Below, piece by piece: positions 8,113 through 15,666 of a DNA stretch of 40,331 nt (the first letter of the stretch is position 1; the number at the start of each line of letters is the position of its first letter). Made by a program: the position numbers and the translations under genes. Location of the stretch: assembly GCA_031268535.1 (NCBI GenBank), contig JAIRXB010000016.1:1-40331 (forward strand), written 5' to 3'. The notes beneath the pieces were generated by a model. It had not been told where the DNA came from. It did not search any database and saw only the letters and a program-made list of their open reading frames with translations. The DNA is from Puniceicoccales bacterium. Lineage in GTDB: Bacteria; Verrucomicrobiota; Verrucomicrobiia; Opitutales; JAIRLM01.

Positions 8113-8152
8113 GTGCGGCGGAGGTCGTTAGGCGAATAAGTCGATGCGTCAA
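8113..8152 (-). promoter_or_regulatory. array leader of A1
   Basis: TTGAC starts 40 nt before ATG 8112. The leader ends ACCTCCGCCGCAC before the ATG. An in-frame TAA in it shows the leader is not part of the A1 protein and fixes the start at 8112. Confidence 0.55.
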
Positions 8153-8224
8153 GGATATTTTGCCGGTGCGGCGGATTTGCTTTTATGGCAGCTGAGAAAA
8201 AAATAAATTTGCCGGAAGGAAGTC

Positions 8225-8571
8225 CAATCACCGCCATCAGGAAATTGGGTTATATTTTTCCCAAAAAGGAAACGGGCCGCCATCGCCGCCGGGAAAATTC
8301 GGCAGTTCGTCGGACTATGGATTATTGGGTAGCGGGTGTCCAAAGGTTATGGCGCCAGTCGACCCTTCGGCAGCAAGATAGGAGAAATTCAGTCCCATAC
8401 CAATATCGACATGGAGTATCTCGCCCGCTTCGAAGCGGCAGGTTGCCCTAAAGCAAAGGCTAAGGTTCGTATCGACTTTGTGGTCGTTTTTTCGGAACTC
8501 CAGTAGAGCTACTTGCCCATGGGCTCGATGCCGCAGCATCTAAAATTGCCGCGCGAAGCTATGTGGCTCAT
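8225..8571 (-). pseudogene. frameshifted family A gene
   Basis: From ATG 8571 the frame reads NFRCCGIEPMGK and then stops at TAG. One base away the frame continues as QVALLEFRKNDHKVD and the family core EILHVDIGMGLNFSYLAAEG, ending near 8315. A third frame holds the C-terminal remainder. The 3' end (8190-8240) is nearly identical to the DNA just after A3 near 9110-9140. A degraded leader lies right of the ATG, with TTAGC in place of TTGAC at the 40-nt position. Confidence 0.6.
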
Positions 8572-8707
8572 GTGTGGCGCAAATTGTTGGAGAATATTTT
8601 TTTGTGGCTAAAAATATTTTTAATGGCGCTGTTGCGCTTGGGTTTTGCTGTTTATTCCATCCAAAGAAAACTTTGTTCAAAGTGGATATTCAACGCCGCT
8701 TCCAATT

Positions 8708-9016
8708 TTAGGCGAGTTCTTCCAAGAAATGGCGAACTCTTCCACTTGCGTCCAAATACTCCAGTATGCCGATGGACATCGGCGCACCATGCATGATGAG
8801 ATAGTAGAAAAAATTTAGGCGATATCTATTCGCAACATTAATGGACGCAAAAGAATTACCGGTCCTAACGCTACCCAGTAAAATGTCGGCAAGCACGTCC
8901 TTTGGAGATTTGCTTCCATTGACTCCAATCTTATTCTGGAGAGTGATCAAAATTTCCCCAATGTATTCGGAGCCGTAAACCCTAATGGAGGGGTGGTCAA
9001 ATATGATGGCATTCAT
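8708..9016 (-). CDS. array family A protein A2
   Basis: 102 residues from ATG 9016. The pattern fits family A: SIRVYGSEYIGEILITLQ, a variable helical middle, then SINVANRYRLNFFYYLIM, an SIGILEY strand and the ending HFLEELA. A TTGAC box lies 38 nt before the ATG, but the rest of its leader is less conserved than in other members. No membrane segment or known domain. The gene looks intact. Confidence 0.6.
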   Translation of the reverse strand: MNAIIFDHPSIRVYGSEYIGEILITLQNKIGVNGSKSPKDVLADILLGSVRTGNSFASINVANRYRLNFFYYLIMHGAPMSIGILEYLDASGRVRHFLEELA

Positions 9017-9129
9017 AGGGGGCTTAAGTTCTTGGGGAACATTTTTTGTGTCAATGGTGTTTTTATGGGCGCGGCGGATTTTCTTTCGTAATGGTTAAGA
9101 GAAAATAAATTTGCCGGAAGGAAGTCCAA

Positions 9130-9471
9130 TCACCGCCATTCGTGATTGGCGTTACCTCTTTCCAGAAAAGGATGCCAGCTGTCAGCGGCTGTGCAAAAAC
9201 ATTCTAGTGTCATTGACAGTGGCCCAGTGGGTCGTGGAGCAATGGGCGGTGGTCTGTCAATCGACCATTCGCTGTTGCTGTAGTAAAAAAGCAGCCTGGT
9301 ATAGCCATTTAAATAAATGACGCCAGTTCCTCTGTAGCGGTTGGTCTCCCTGAGAAAGCGGTTAAAAGTGCCATCTACATTGTGGCCTGCGGTTCGAAGG
9401 CGCTGCAGCGTTTCGCCCATGAGCGGTGTGCCGAAACACCTAAGATCTCCGTACACTATTACTGGAATCAT
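9130..9471 (-). CDS. array family A protein A3
   Basis: 113 residues from ATG 9471. A longer in-frame reading would add MSTQQPPPH, but that stretch is the conserved leader, which carries stop codons in front of A1 and A4. Family features: LRCFGTPLMGETLQRL, then VIYLNGYTRLLFYYS, and the ending HPFLERGNANHEW. It contains a Pro-rich insert (RPPPIAPRPTGP) also seen in altered form in A7. Function unknown. Confidence 0.6.
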   Translation of the reverse strand: MIPVIVYGDLRCFGTPLMGETLQRLRTAGHNVDGTFNRFLRETNRYRGTGVIYLNGYTRLLFYYSNSEWSIDRPPPIAPRPTGPLSMTLECFCTAADSWHPFLERGNANHEWR

Positions 9472-9511
9472 ATGCGGCGGAGGTTGTTGGGTGGACAATT
9501 CAGTCTGTCAA
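9472..9511 (-). promoter_or_regulatory. array leader of A3
   Basis: TTGAC starts exactly 40 nt before ATG 9471, and the leader ends CAACAACCTCCGCCGCAT. No Shine-Dalgarno sequence. Confidence 0.55.
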
Positions 9512-9519
9512 GGATGTTT

Positions 9520-9925
9520 TTATGGGTGCGGCGGACACTTGACCTTCGACACGGTCGCATCGCGCAGCCGTGATTTGCTATCAATTGCTCCACATAAAAG
9601 CATTCCTCCAAGCGGGCGACCAATCAGCCCCCCAAATGGGGTGCGCTGTTCCAGAAAAGGGAGAAAACTTCCACCTTGATCACGGCAAGGCGCTAAGCCG
9701 ATGGACGCTGGCTTGCCGCTAGGCGCCGCCATAGTGCTGCGGCATAGGAAAGATGGTGATGCCATGATCAATGGGAATTGGCGCGTGAAGGTTTGCGTGT
9801 GTGGCGCAATTCCCGAAAAGACCGACAAGCGTGCCACTAAACCATTCGGCGGGAACATTTAAGAGCCGATTTCGGGACACAGTCAAGGTCGCGCCTGAGC
9901 CGGTGATGCCGCGTGCCGCAAACAT
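9520..9925 (-). pseudogene. decayed family A gene
   Basis: C-terminal family motifs (GKPASIGLAPCRDQGGSF, then PFLEQRTPFGG) are readable and match A6 (GKPVSIGLLPYHDQGGSF), but the N-terminal part lies in other frames with stops. The leader-like sequence near 9945-9975 has lost the ATG context. Confidence 0.55.
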
Positions 9926-9977
9926 GAATGGCGCGCCACAGGCGTGGCGGAGGGTGGTGTAGTAAATTTTGACAACA

Positions 9978-10289
9978 CTATTGGCCGTTTGCTAAACGCT
10001 CTTCCAGGAAAGGCATAGGCACTCCCAGTTCGTTGCGGCACGCAGATAAGTAGACTGACATTATGCAGTTGTTGATATCTTTAGCGAGAACAAAAACGGA
10101 GAAATTTAGCCATGTGGAACCACCAATATAGATGGACGCAGAAAGATCTTCGCTATTCTCGGCGATACTTCTGATCTGGAGGCCGAGCGAATCGTAGTTG
10201 ATCATATTTCTGACATGCCCCAAGGCTACGCTCATGCTGAGGGCGCCGTGCGCACTAAAGCCATTAGGCGTTCTGAATAATGTAATCAT
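9978..10289 (-). CDS. array family A protein A4
   Basis: 103 residues from ATG 10289, ending in TAG. A close copy of A1: 48 consecutive central residues, including SIYIGGSTWLNF, align with very few changes, while the N-terminal 20 residues differ more. That suggests either recent duplication with faster change at the N-terminus or gene conversion of the middle. Intact frame, no known domain. Confidence 0.6.
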   Translation of the reverse strand: MITLFRTPNGFSAHGALSMSVALGHVRNMINYDSLGLQIRSIAENSEDLSASIYIGGSTWLNFSVFVLAKDINNCIMSVYLSACRNELGVPMPFLEERLANGQ

Positions 10290-10329
10290 ATGCGGAGGAA
10301 ATTATTGGGCGAAAAATCCAGTCTGTCAA
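10290..10329 (-). promoter_or_regulatory. array leader of A4
   Basis: TTGAC exactly 40 nt before ATG 10289. An in-frame TAA in the leader rules out an earlier start. Confidence 0.55.
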
Positions 10330-10628
10330 CGATATTTATCGTAGCACGAAAATAAGGATACAAACGTTGCAATTCCGTTAGCATCTCTTTTGGTGACATA
10401 AAAGGAGAAATTTAGCCATGTTTGGCCACTAACGTTGATGGATATCGAAAAACAATTTCCCGTACGCTCGGCGGCACTTGTAATGTGACCGCCAAGCCAA
10501 TCGTAGAATGGTGTAGTGGCGCCAACGGCATTTGTGCGTGGCACATTTTCGAAGTTCCGCAGTGCTCTGCCCATGCGGTTGGTGCCGAGCGCCACAAGTC
10601 CATAATCGGTTATGAATAACGTATTCAT
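10326..10628 (-). CDS. array family A protein A5
   Basis: 100 residues from ATG 10628. Pattern: YGLVALGTNRMGRALRNF, a variable middle, then FSISINVSGQTWLNFSFYV and a short end (SLFSCYDKYR) that lacks the FLEE motif of its relatives. Its last bases overlap the TTGAC box of A4. Function unknown. Confidence 0.58.
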   Translation of the reverse strand: MNTLFITDYGLVALGTNRMGRALRNFENVPRTNAVGATTPFYDWLGGHITSAAERTGNCFSISINVSGQTWLNFSFYVTKRDANGIATFVSLFSCYDKYR

Positions 10629-10668
10629 GTGCGGCGGAGGTTGTTGGGCAAACAATTCGGTCCGTCAA
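10629..10668 (-). promoter_or_regulatory. array leader of A5
   Basis: TTGAC exactly 40 nt before ATG 10628; CAACAACCTCCGCCGCAC before the ATG. Confidence 0.55.
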
Positions 10669-10738
10669 GGATATTTTCATTGGTGCGGCGAATGCTTGGC
10701 CTTCGACAGGGCGCGCGCCGCGCCGCTGGGGTTTGCTA

Positions 10739-11158
10739 TCAATTGCTCCACATAAAAGCATTCCTCCAAGCGGGCGACCAACCAACCCACCCAAGTGGGG
10801 TGCGCTGTTCCAAAAAAGAGCGAAAACTTCCACCTTGATCATGATATGGCAATAGGCCGATGGACACTGGCTTGCCGTTAGGGTCCGTTGCAAGGACATA
10901 ATAGAGGAAATTTAGACGCCATCCCTTCCCAATGCCAACTGATGCAGAAAAGCCGTTGTCAATTGGTGCAGGAAGGCCCTCGCTAGGAGCTACAGGATGG
11001 CTCTTGGTCGCGAGGGCAGACTTAAGAAAGGTGACAAGTTTGTCTCTGGGGTCTTCGCCTCCAGCAGTAGAAATTTCAAGTAGAGAATGCTGCAAAGCTT
11101 GGCCCATTAAATTTGTGCCTAGCAGCTTAATGCCATTGTGTTCAAATATGGTATTCAT
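10739..11158 (-). CDS. array family A protein A6
   Basis: 139 residues from ATG 11158, the clearest family A layout. It has GIKLLGTNLMGQALQHSL, an insert of about 40 residues, then SASVGIGKGWRLNFLYYVLA, the turn DPNGKP, a strand VSIGLLPY and FLEQRTPLG. The last 15 residues differ in frame from the decayed copy at 9520-9925, so the C-terminus may be altered by an old frameshift. Function unknown. Confidence 0.62.
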   Translation of the reverse strand: MNTIFEHNGIKLLGTNLMGQALQHSLLEISTAGGEDPRDKLVTFLKSALATKSHPVAPSEGLPAPIDNGFSASVGIGKGWRLNFLYYVLATDPNGKPVSIGLLPYHDQGGSFRSFLEQRTPLGWVGWSPAWRNAFMWSN

Positions 11159-11198
11159 ATGCGGCGCAGGTTGTTGAGCGGACAATTTGGTCCGTCAA
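11159..11198 (-). promoter_or_regulatory. array leader of A6
   Basis: TTGAC exactly 40 nt before ATG 11158, preceded by AAAAATATCC. The leader ends CAACAACCTGCGCCGCAT. Confidence 0.55.
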
Positions 11199-11233
11199 GG
11201 ATATTTTTATGGGCGCGGCGAATAATTTTATTT

Positions 11234-11680
11234 TTAAAGGCTGACGCCATAAGTCGCCGCCGGCGGTTCCTGGCTGCGCTGGTTTGATTTGGCCAAGCTT
11301 GACGGAAGTGGGTACATATATTCCCAACAAGAATGCCACTGTCCCGATTGGTCGCATATTTCAAGGAAAGGTTTGCATTTGTCGCTTCTGTCGATAAAGA
11401 TCCCCAGAAGAACATCCATTCGGCCGGTGGGCGGCGGAGCAGTGAATCCTGGAATGCCAGTCGACCCATACGTGATCTCGTAGTGGAAATGTAACCGTTC
11501 GTAGCCATTGAGGTAAAATGTTTCGGATCCATGTGGGCCAGTGGTCGTCGTGAAAAAGAGACGAAGATTATCACCAACTTCGTTGCGACCACAGTCATTG
11601 AGCCACTCCAGGACCTTGCCAATGTTCCGGTCGCCGAAGCATCTAAGCATGCCATATTGGGCTATTGGTGGTGCATCCAT
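11234..11680 (-). CDS. array family A protein A7
   Basis: 148 residues from ATG 11680. It has GMLRCFGDRNIGKVLEWL, ETFYLNGYERLHFHYEI, the Pro-rich insert FTAPPPTGRMD, and CKPFLEICDQSGQWH. The C-terminus is longer than in other members. It is closest to A3, sharing the LNGY core and the Pro insert. A TTGCC box lies 41 nt upstream. Function unknown. Confidence 0.6.
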   Translation of the reverse strand: MDAPPIAQYGMLRCFGDRNIGKVLEWLNDCGRNEVGDNLRLFFTTTTGPHGSETFYLNGYERLHFHYEITYGSTGIPGFTAPPPTGRMDVLLGIFIDRSDKCKPFLEICDQSGQWHSCWEYMYPLPSSLAKSNQRSQEPPAATYGVSL

Positions 11681-11755
11681 GTGCTGCACAGGTTGTTGGG
11701 GAAAGCAACTTGGTCTGGCAAGGATTTTTTTTGCGCCGCGGCTGGGTTGATTCCA

Positions 11756-12126
11756 CTATTCCGAATAGGAAAACAATTCGTCCTGAAAAGCAAGCCAATC
11801 GTAGGCGTGGGAATGCCATTTATTGTCTTTGCCGAGCTCTTCCAGAAAAGGGCGCACTTCGCCATGGCGGTCGGCGTAGGGCGTTAGTTCAACGGTTCCT
11901 GGCTCATGGTCCATTGTCCACTCCTGGACAATGGATGAGGCATTTAGTCGTATTTTTCGTCAATGGCAACGGATATGCAAAGGCGTTTATTTGTTGTGTT
12001 GGATATGATGTCTTTGGCGATCGCATCATCGGCAGCCGAAAACTTCTTTCGGAGCTCTTTTAGGTCGTCCACCATTTGTTCGGTACCGAAGCACGTGATG
12101 GCGTCGCAATTTACTGCAGTAAGCAT
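11756..12126 (-). pseudogene. family A gene A8, single frameshift
   Basis: From ATG 12126 the frame gives CDAITCFGTEQMVDDLKEL and ends at TAA 11944 after CISVAIDEKYD. In another frame the family core resumes at once (RLNASSIVQEWTMDHEP, then VELTPYADRHGEVRPFLEEL) and runs to TAG 11756. One frameshift at the AAAAA run near 11953-11957 would restore about 123 residues. It is a recent pseudogene, a sequencing error or, less likely, programmed frameshifting. Confidence 0.6.
11910..11935. repeat. perfect 11-bp inverted repeat, 4-nt loop
   Basis: TCCATTGTCCA (11910-11920) and TGGACAATGGA (11925-11935) are exact reverse complements around CTCC. The hairpin sits inside the frameshifted A8 sequence, 9 bases from its TAA. 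It has no T-tract. It may be chance or a trace of a small insertion. Confidence 0.6.
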
Positions 12127-12332
12127 TGCTGTACAGGCTGTTTGGAAAATAATTTGATCCGCCAAGATTTTTTAGGGACCGGGCAAACGGGTTCATCTTC
12201 GATGCTGTTTACGTTTCGTCTTCGAAGAGCGGCTCGTGGCGCGGCGGACGATTTCTGTGATTTTTGCTCAGCTAGCATTTGGTCGGCGGCCACAGGCCGC
12301 GCTGTGTCCGCCTGCTGCGGCAAAATTTGCTG

Positions 12333-12644
12333 CTACGCAAAGGCGCCATGGTGCGCATCAACTTTCACGTCCACAATGGTAGCATAATACGCCCCAGCAT
12401 AATCGTGATCTTTCTCGAGTAAATAGTCAAACGAAAGCGATGCGCCGGCAACGGTGAGCCGAAAAGAATTTCTCATAACGGCACTGAGGGGCGCATGCGG
12501 AACATCTATGTTGAGTGTGAATACATATTTTAAAACTTTATCTTTAATTTCGGCTCCATTGGCGATTTTGCTTAGTTCCATAACTACATTTTTGCGCGTA
12601 GAACAACGCAGGACGGACCCTTGGTTTGGTTTGGGGTAACTCAT
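12333..12644 (-). CDS. array family B protein B1, tail cut by in-frame TAG
   Basis: 103 residues from ATG 12644 with a family B-like core: RLTVAGASLSFDYLLEKDH, then ATIVDVKVDAHHG. After TAG at 12333-12335 the same frame stays open for about 74 codons with a tail (ARPVAADQMLAEQKSQKS) resembling the tails of B3 and B5 (QRPVAAHQELAAPKHKKR). The stop therefore probably removed the ancestral tail. The leader carries the 40-nt TTGAC box. Function unknown. Confidence 0.55.
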   Translation of the reverse strand: MSYPKPNQGSVLRCSTRKNVVMELSKIANGAEIKDKVLKYVFTLNIDVPHAPLSAVMRNSFRLTVAGASLSFDYLLEKDHDYAGAYYATIVDVKVDAHHGAFA

Positions 12645-12684
12645 TGCGACATAAGTCGTTGTGCAAGTGGGCGTTCGATGTCAA
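12645..12684 (-). promoter_or_regulatory. array leader of B1
   Basis: TTGAC exactly 40 nt before ATG 12644, preceded by AAAATGCGC, as in B3. Confidence 0.5.
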
Positions 12685-12710
12685 GCGCATTTTAACTGGC
12701 CGCCAATTGT

Positions 12711-13211
12711 TTAGCGTCTGTGCCGGAGTCCGTCGAGGGCCCATCGGTGGTGCGGTGCCATTTCTCGCCGTTGGTCACCTGGATCCGCCACAGGCCGCTG
12801 TGGCATCTGGGCTGCACCCACTTGCCATGGGGCAATTGTCGGTTGCGGCGCAGCTGGCTGTGGCGCAGGGGCGGAATTTATCGCACTGACAGTCACGCTT
12901 TCAATTATGGCAGTGTAGCGGTTAGGGGCGCTATGGTTTAGCACGAGCAAATAATAAATCGAGACTGCCCATATTGCAGTGCCGTTGCAGGGGATAGTCT
13001 TTGTCGCATTAACGTGAATGGACGGGGATTTGGTGTCGGCAGCACGTAGATCGTTAAGGCGCGCAATATGCGATTGACTGTGAAGTATTAGCCAGCGGGT
13101 GGCTTCTTCGACGACTCTGGTGTTGGCGGTTGCGGCAAGCTGTCTATTTGCATTTTCCGTTAGTCTAATGTATATAGTGCTACGATTCCGGCCAAGGACT
13201 TCATGATTCAT
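12711..13211 (-). CDS. array family B protein B2
   Basis: 166 residues from ATG 13211. Domain of about 110 residues: first strand STIYIRLTENANRQL, two helices (VVEEATRWLILHSQSHI), the strand SIHVNATKTI, the core WAVSIYYLLVLN, and the last strand YTAIIESVTVSAI. A Pro/Ala/Gln tail ends in REMAPHHRWALDGLRHR, shared with B4. No signal peptide. The predicted order is strand-helix-helix-three strands. Function unknown. Confidence 0.62.
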   Translation of the reverse strand: MNHEVLGRNRSTIYIRLTENANRQLAATANTRVVEEATRWLILHSQSHIARLNDLRAADTKSPSIHVNATKTIPCNGTAIWAVSIYYLLVLNHSAPNRYTAIIESVTVSAINSAPAPQPAAPQPTIAPWQVGAAQMPQRPVADPGDQRREMAPHHRWALDGLRHRR

Positions 13212-13251
13212 TGCGGCGCAAGCTGTTGCGCGATTGAGTGTCCAATGTCAA
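13212..13251 (-). promoter_or_regulatory. array leader of B2
   Basis: TTGACA exactly 40 nt before ATG 13211. The leader ends GCGCAACAGCTTGCGCCGCA. Confidence 0.58.
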
Positions 13252-13321
13252 GTGTATTTTAACTGCCAATTGCCTATGGTGCGTGCCGTGCTCAGTGTTG
13301 GCTACGGATTGTGCGGAGCCA

Positions 13322-13840
13322 TTACCCGATACCGCCCTCTGAGCGCCGATGACGTTTTTTATGTTTTGGAGCAGCGAGTTCTTGGTGCGCCGCCACGGGT
13401 CGCTGGGGCGCTCGCACCTGAGCTGCACCCACTTGCCGTGATGGAGCAATGTGTGGATTTGCGTCTTCGTGCTGCGGTACAATTGGATGTGGCGCAATGG
13501 CGATATTTGTCTCGCTGGCAATCACTCTTTCAATGGAGGCATCGTACTTGTTAGGGGCGCTATGGTTTGGTGCGAGGCTGTACAAAATCGTAATCGCATA
13601 TGGGGCGAAATTTTCGCCGTAGATAAATCTTGTCGCATCTGTGTCAAGATGTGGACGCTCGACACCAATATCAGATAGCTCTCTAAGGAGCTGAGTATCT
13701 GTTTGGTTGTGAAGCAGCATCCAATGGATGGTCTTTTTAGCTATTTTTTTGTCTGGAACTTCTTCAAGGTCTGCCGCTGCTCTTGTTGTTAGCGCGATAC
13801 ATATGCGACCAGGCGGGTTGTGAAGGTTGACATGGTTCAT
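13322..13840 (-). CDS. array family B protein B3, basic tail
   Basis: 172 residues from ATG 13840. Core domain: GRICIALTTRAAADL, TIHWMLLHNQTD, then YAITILYSLAPNHSAPNKYD and IERVIAS. The tail is Pro/Gln-rich and ends in APKHKKRHRRSEGGIG, identical or nearly so in B5 and the decayed copy at 15271. The basic block resembles a monopartite nuclear localisation signal, though this is only pattern resemblance. Confidence 0.62.
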   Translation of the reverse strand: MNHVNLHNPPGRICIALTTRAAADLEEVPDKKIAKKTIHWMLLHNQTDTQLLRELSDIGVERPHLDTDATRFIYGENFAPYAITILYSLAPNHSAPNKYDASIERVIASETNIAIAPHPIVPQHEDANPHIAPSRQVGAAQVRAPQRPVAAHQELAAPKHKKRHRRSEGGIG

Positions 13841-13880
13841 TGCGGCGCAAGCTGTTGCGCGAGTGAGTGTTCAATGTCAA
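13841..13880 (-). promoter_or_regulatory. array leader of B3
   Basis: TTGACA exactly 40 nt before ATG 13840, followed by the standard family B leader. AAAATGCGC precedes the box. Confidence 0.58.
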
Positions 13881-13906
13881 GCGCATTTTAACTGGCCGCC
13901 AATTGC

Positions 13907-14407
13907 CTAGGGTCTGTGCTGGAGTCCGTCGAGGGCCCATTGGTGGTGCAGTGCCATTTCCCGCCGTTGGCCACTTGGATCCGTCGCAGGCCGCTGTGGC
14001 ATCTGGGCTGCACCCACTTGCCGTGGGGCAATTGTCGGCTGCAGCGCAACTGGCTGTGGCGCAGGGGCGAAACCTGCCGCACTGATGGCGATCACTCTTT
14101 CAACGATGGCATCGTACACGACAGGTATTGTTCCAGGCCTCAGCGTGGTACTAAAGAAAACGTTGAGTGCATATAATGGCGCAGATGGTTCAATTTTTTT
14201 GGCATAGATAACCTTTATCGCGTCTGTGCGAAGATGCGTATGCACGCCGTTAAGGTGCCTAACGTCTCCTTGATGGGTAAATACCGCCCAACGGACACAC
14301 TTTTTGGCTATTTTCCTGTTTGGAGCGTTTCCGAGATCTCCCACTGCTCCTTCTGTTAGCGTGATGTATATGCGGCCAGATTTGTCGCGAAGATTGAAAT
14401 AACTCAT
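13907..14407 (-). CDS. array family B protein B4
   Basis: 166 residues from ATG 14407. Core: SGRIYITLTEGAVGDL, IAKKCVRWAVFTHQGD, LYALNVFFSTTL and IVERVIAI. The tail is close to that of B2 (TIAPRQVGAAQMPQRP, then HHQWALDGLQHR). The tail is more conserved between B2 and B4 than the domain is, suggesting exchange of tails among members. Function unknown. Confidence 0.62.
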   Translation of the reverse strand: MSYFNLRDKSGRIYITLTEGAVGDLGNAPNRKIAKKCVRWAVFTHQGDVRHLNGVHTHLRTDAIKVIYAKKIEPSAPLYALNVFFSTTLRPGTIPVVYDAIVERVIAISAAGFAPAPQPVALQPTIAPRQVGAAQMPQRPATDPSGQRREMALHHQWALDGLQHRP

Positions 14408-14447
14408 TGCGGCGTAAGCCGTTGCGCGAGTGATCGTCCAATGTCAA
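14408..14447 (-). promoter_or_regulatory. array leader of B4
   Basis: TTGACA exactly 40 nt before ATG 14407. The leader ends GCGCAACGGCTTACGCCGCA. Confidence 0.58.
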
Positions 14448-14522
14448 GCATGTTTTAACTGGCCGCCAATTGCTTAGGGTGCGTGCAAGTGTTCAATGTT
14501 GGCTGCGGATTGTGCGGAGCCG

Positions 14523-15155
14523 TTACCCGATACCGCCACCTGAGCGCCGATGACGTTTTTTATGTTTTGGAGCAGCGAGCTCTTGGTGCGCCGCCATTGG
14601 TCGCTGTGGCGCTCGCATTTGAGCTGCGTCCACTTGCCGTGATTGAGTAATGTGCAGATCTGCGTCCACGCGCTGCTGCGGCGCAATATTCTGCCAAACT
14701 GCATCCTCCTGCCATGGGTAAAGTTGCCGAGCTGCATTCCCTTGTTGCGGTGTAGCAATTGGCCGTGCGGCAACCGGTCGAGCTGCGTGCGCCCGCCGAC
14801 GCCGTGGCATAATTGGGCGCAGCGCAATTGGCGGTGGCGCAAGGGCGACACGTTCAGCTGTAGAAGCCTCCACGTCAGTGAGGACGGCGTCGACCATGTC
14901 GGCGAAGGTATAGTTTGGCGCGATCCGATATCTAAACGTGATCACATACACTGTAGCGGAATCCACTTGGCGGAAGCTTGTTGCGCTAACATTACTATAC
15001 GCGCCTTCGACGCAAGAGGCGTCCGACCGATATGAGCGCATGTTTGCCAAAACGGAATTCACAATTCCTCTTTGGTCGTAAAGGTTGTTCAATTTAGCAT
15101 ATGCAGCTCCTGTTGCCCAGCCATAGACTTCGCCTCTTCTTCCGAGATATTCCAT
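14523..15155 (-). CDS. array family B protein B5, long tail with basic end
   Basis: 210 residues from ATG 15155. The N-terminus MEYLGRRGE is shared with B8, marking a sub-branch. It has DSATVYVITFRYRIAPN and MVDAVLTDVEASTAERV. A tail of about 100 residues is rich in Arg, Ala, Pro and Gln with repeated RPxA units (ARPVAARPIATPQ) and ends in KHKKRHRRSGGGIG. Cys48 is conserved in B8 (SDASC against ADASC). Function unknown. Confidence 0.62.
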   Translation of the reverse strand: MEYLGRRGEVYGWATGAAYAKLNNLYDQRGIVNSVLANMRSYRSDASCVEGAYSNVSATSFRQVDSATVYVITFRYRIAPNYTFADMVDAVLTDVEASTAERVALAPPPIALRPIMPRRRRAHAARPVAARPIATPQQGNAARQLYPWQEDAVWQNIAPQQRVDADLHITQSRQVDAAQMRAPQRPMAAHQELAAPKHKKRHRRSGGGIG

Positions 15156-15195
15156 TGCGGCGCAAGCTGTTGCGCGAATTGGCGCTCGATGTCAA
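15156..15195 (-). promoter_or_regulatory. array leader of B5
   Basis: TTGACA exactly 40 nt before ATG 15155; standard leader CAACAGCTTGCGCCGCA. Confidence 0.58.
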
Positions 15196-15270
15196 GTGTG
15201 TTCTGACTGGCCGCCAATTGACTAGGGCGCGTGCCGGTGTTCAGTGCTGGCTACGGTTTGTGCGGAGCCG

Positions 15271-15665
15271 TTACCCGATGCCGCCCTCTGAGCGCCGATG
15301 ACGTTTTTTATGTTTTGGAGCAGCGAGTTTTTGGAGCGCCGCCGCCGGTCGCTGTGGCGCTCGTACCCGAGCTGCGCCTATCTGTCTGTTGTGGCGCAAT
15401 TGGCGGCGGCGCAAGGATGGCACGTTCAGCTGTAGAAGCATCCACGTCAGTGAGGACGGCGTCGCACATGCTATTGGCATGCCGGGGCGCATGTTATGGA
15501 CGACACCAATGGGGGCCATGCTGAGATACGAGCGGAAAGTGCGACTGAGAGCGGTTGAGCGCCTCCGGGGCGGGGACGGCTTGTTCAAATTATGCCAATA
15601 AATTAATTGGACTTGAGTTTATCTTTTTTTTAGGCCAACGTCAAGTCCCTCAATGTGGGTTCATG
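15271..15665 (-). pseudogene. truncated, frameshifted family B copy
   Basis: The right half of this stretch aligns at DNA level with the middle and 3' part of B6. The left half carries DAVLTDVDASTAERAILAPP (as in B5) in one frame and the basic tail RAPQRPAAALQKL through KHKKRHRR in another. There is no start or leader. It is a remnant, possibly a B6/B5 hybrid. Confidence 0.55.
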
Positions 15666-15666
15666 T

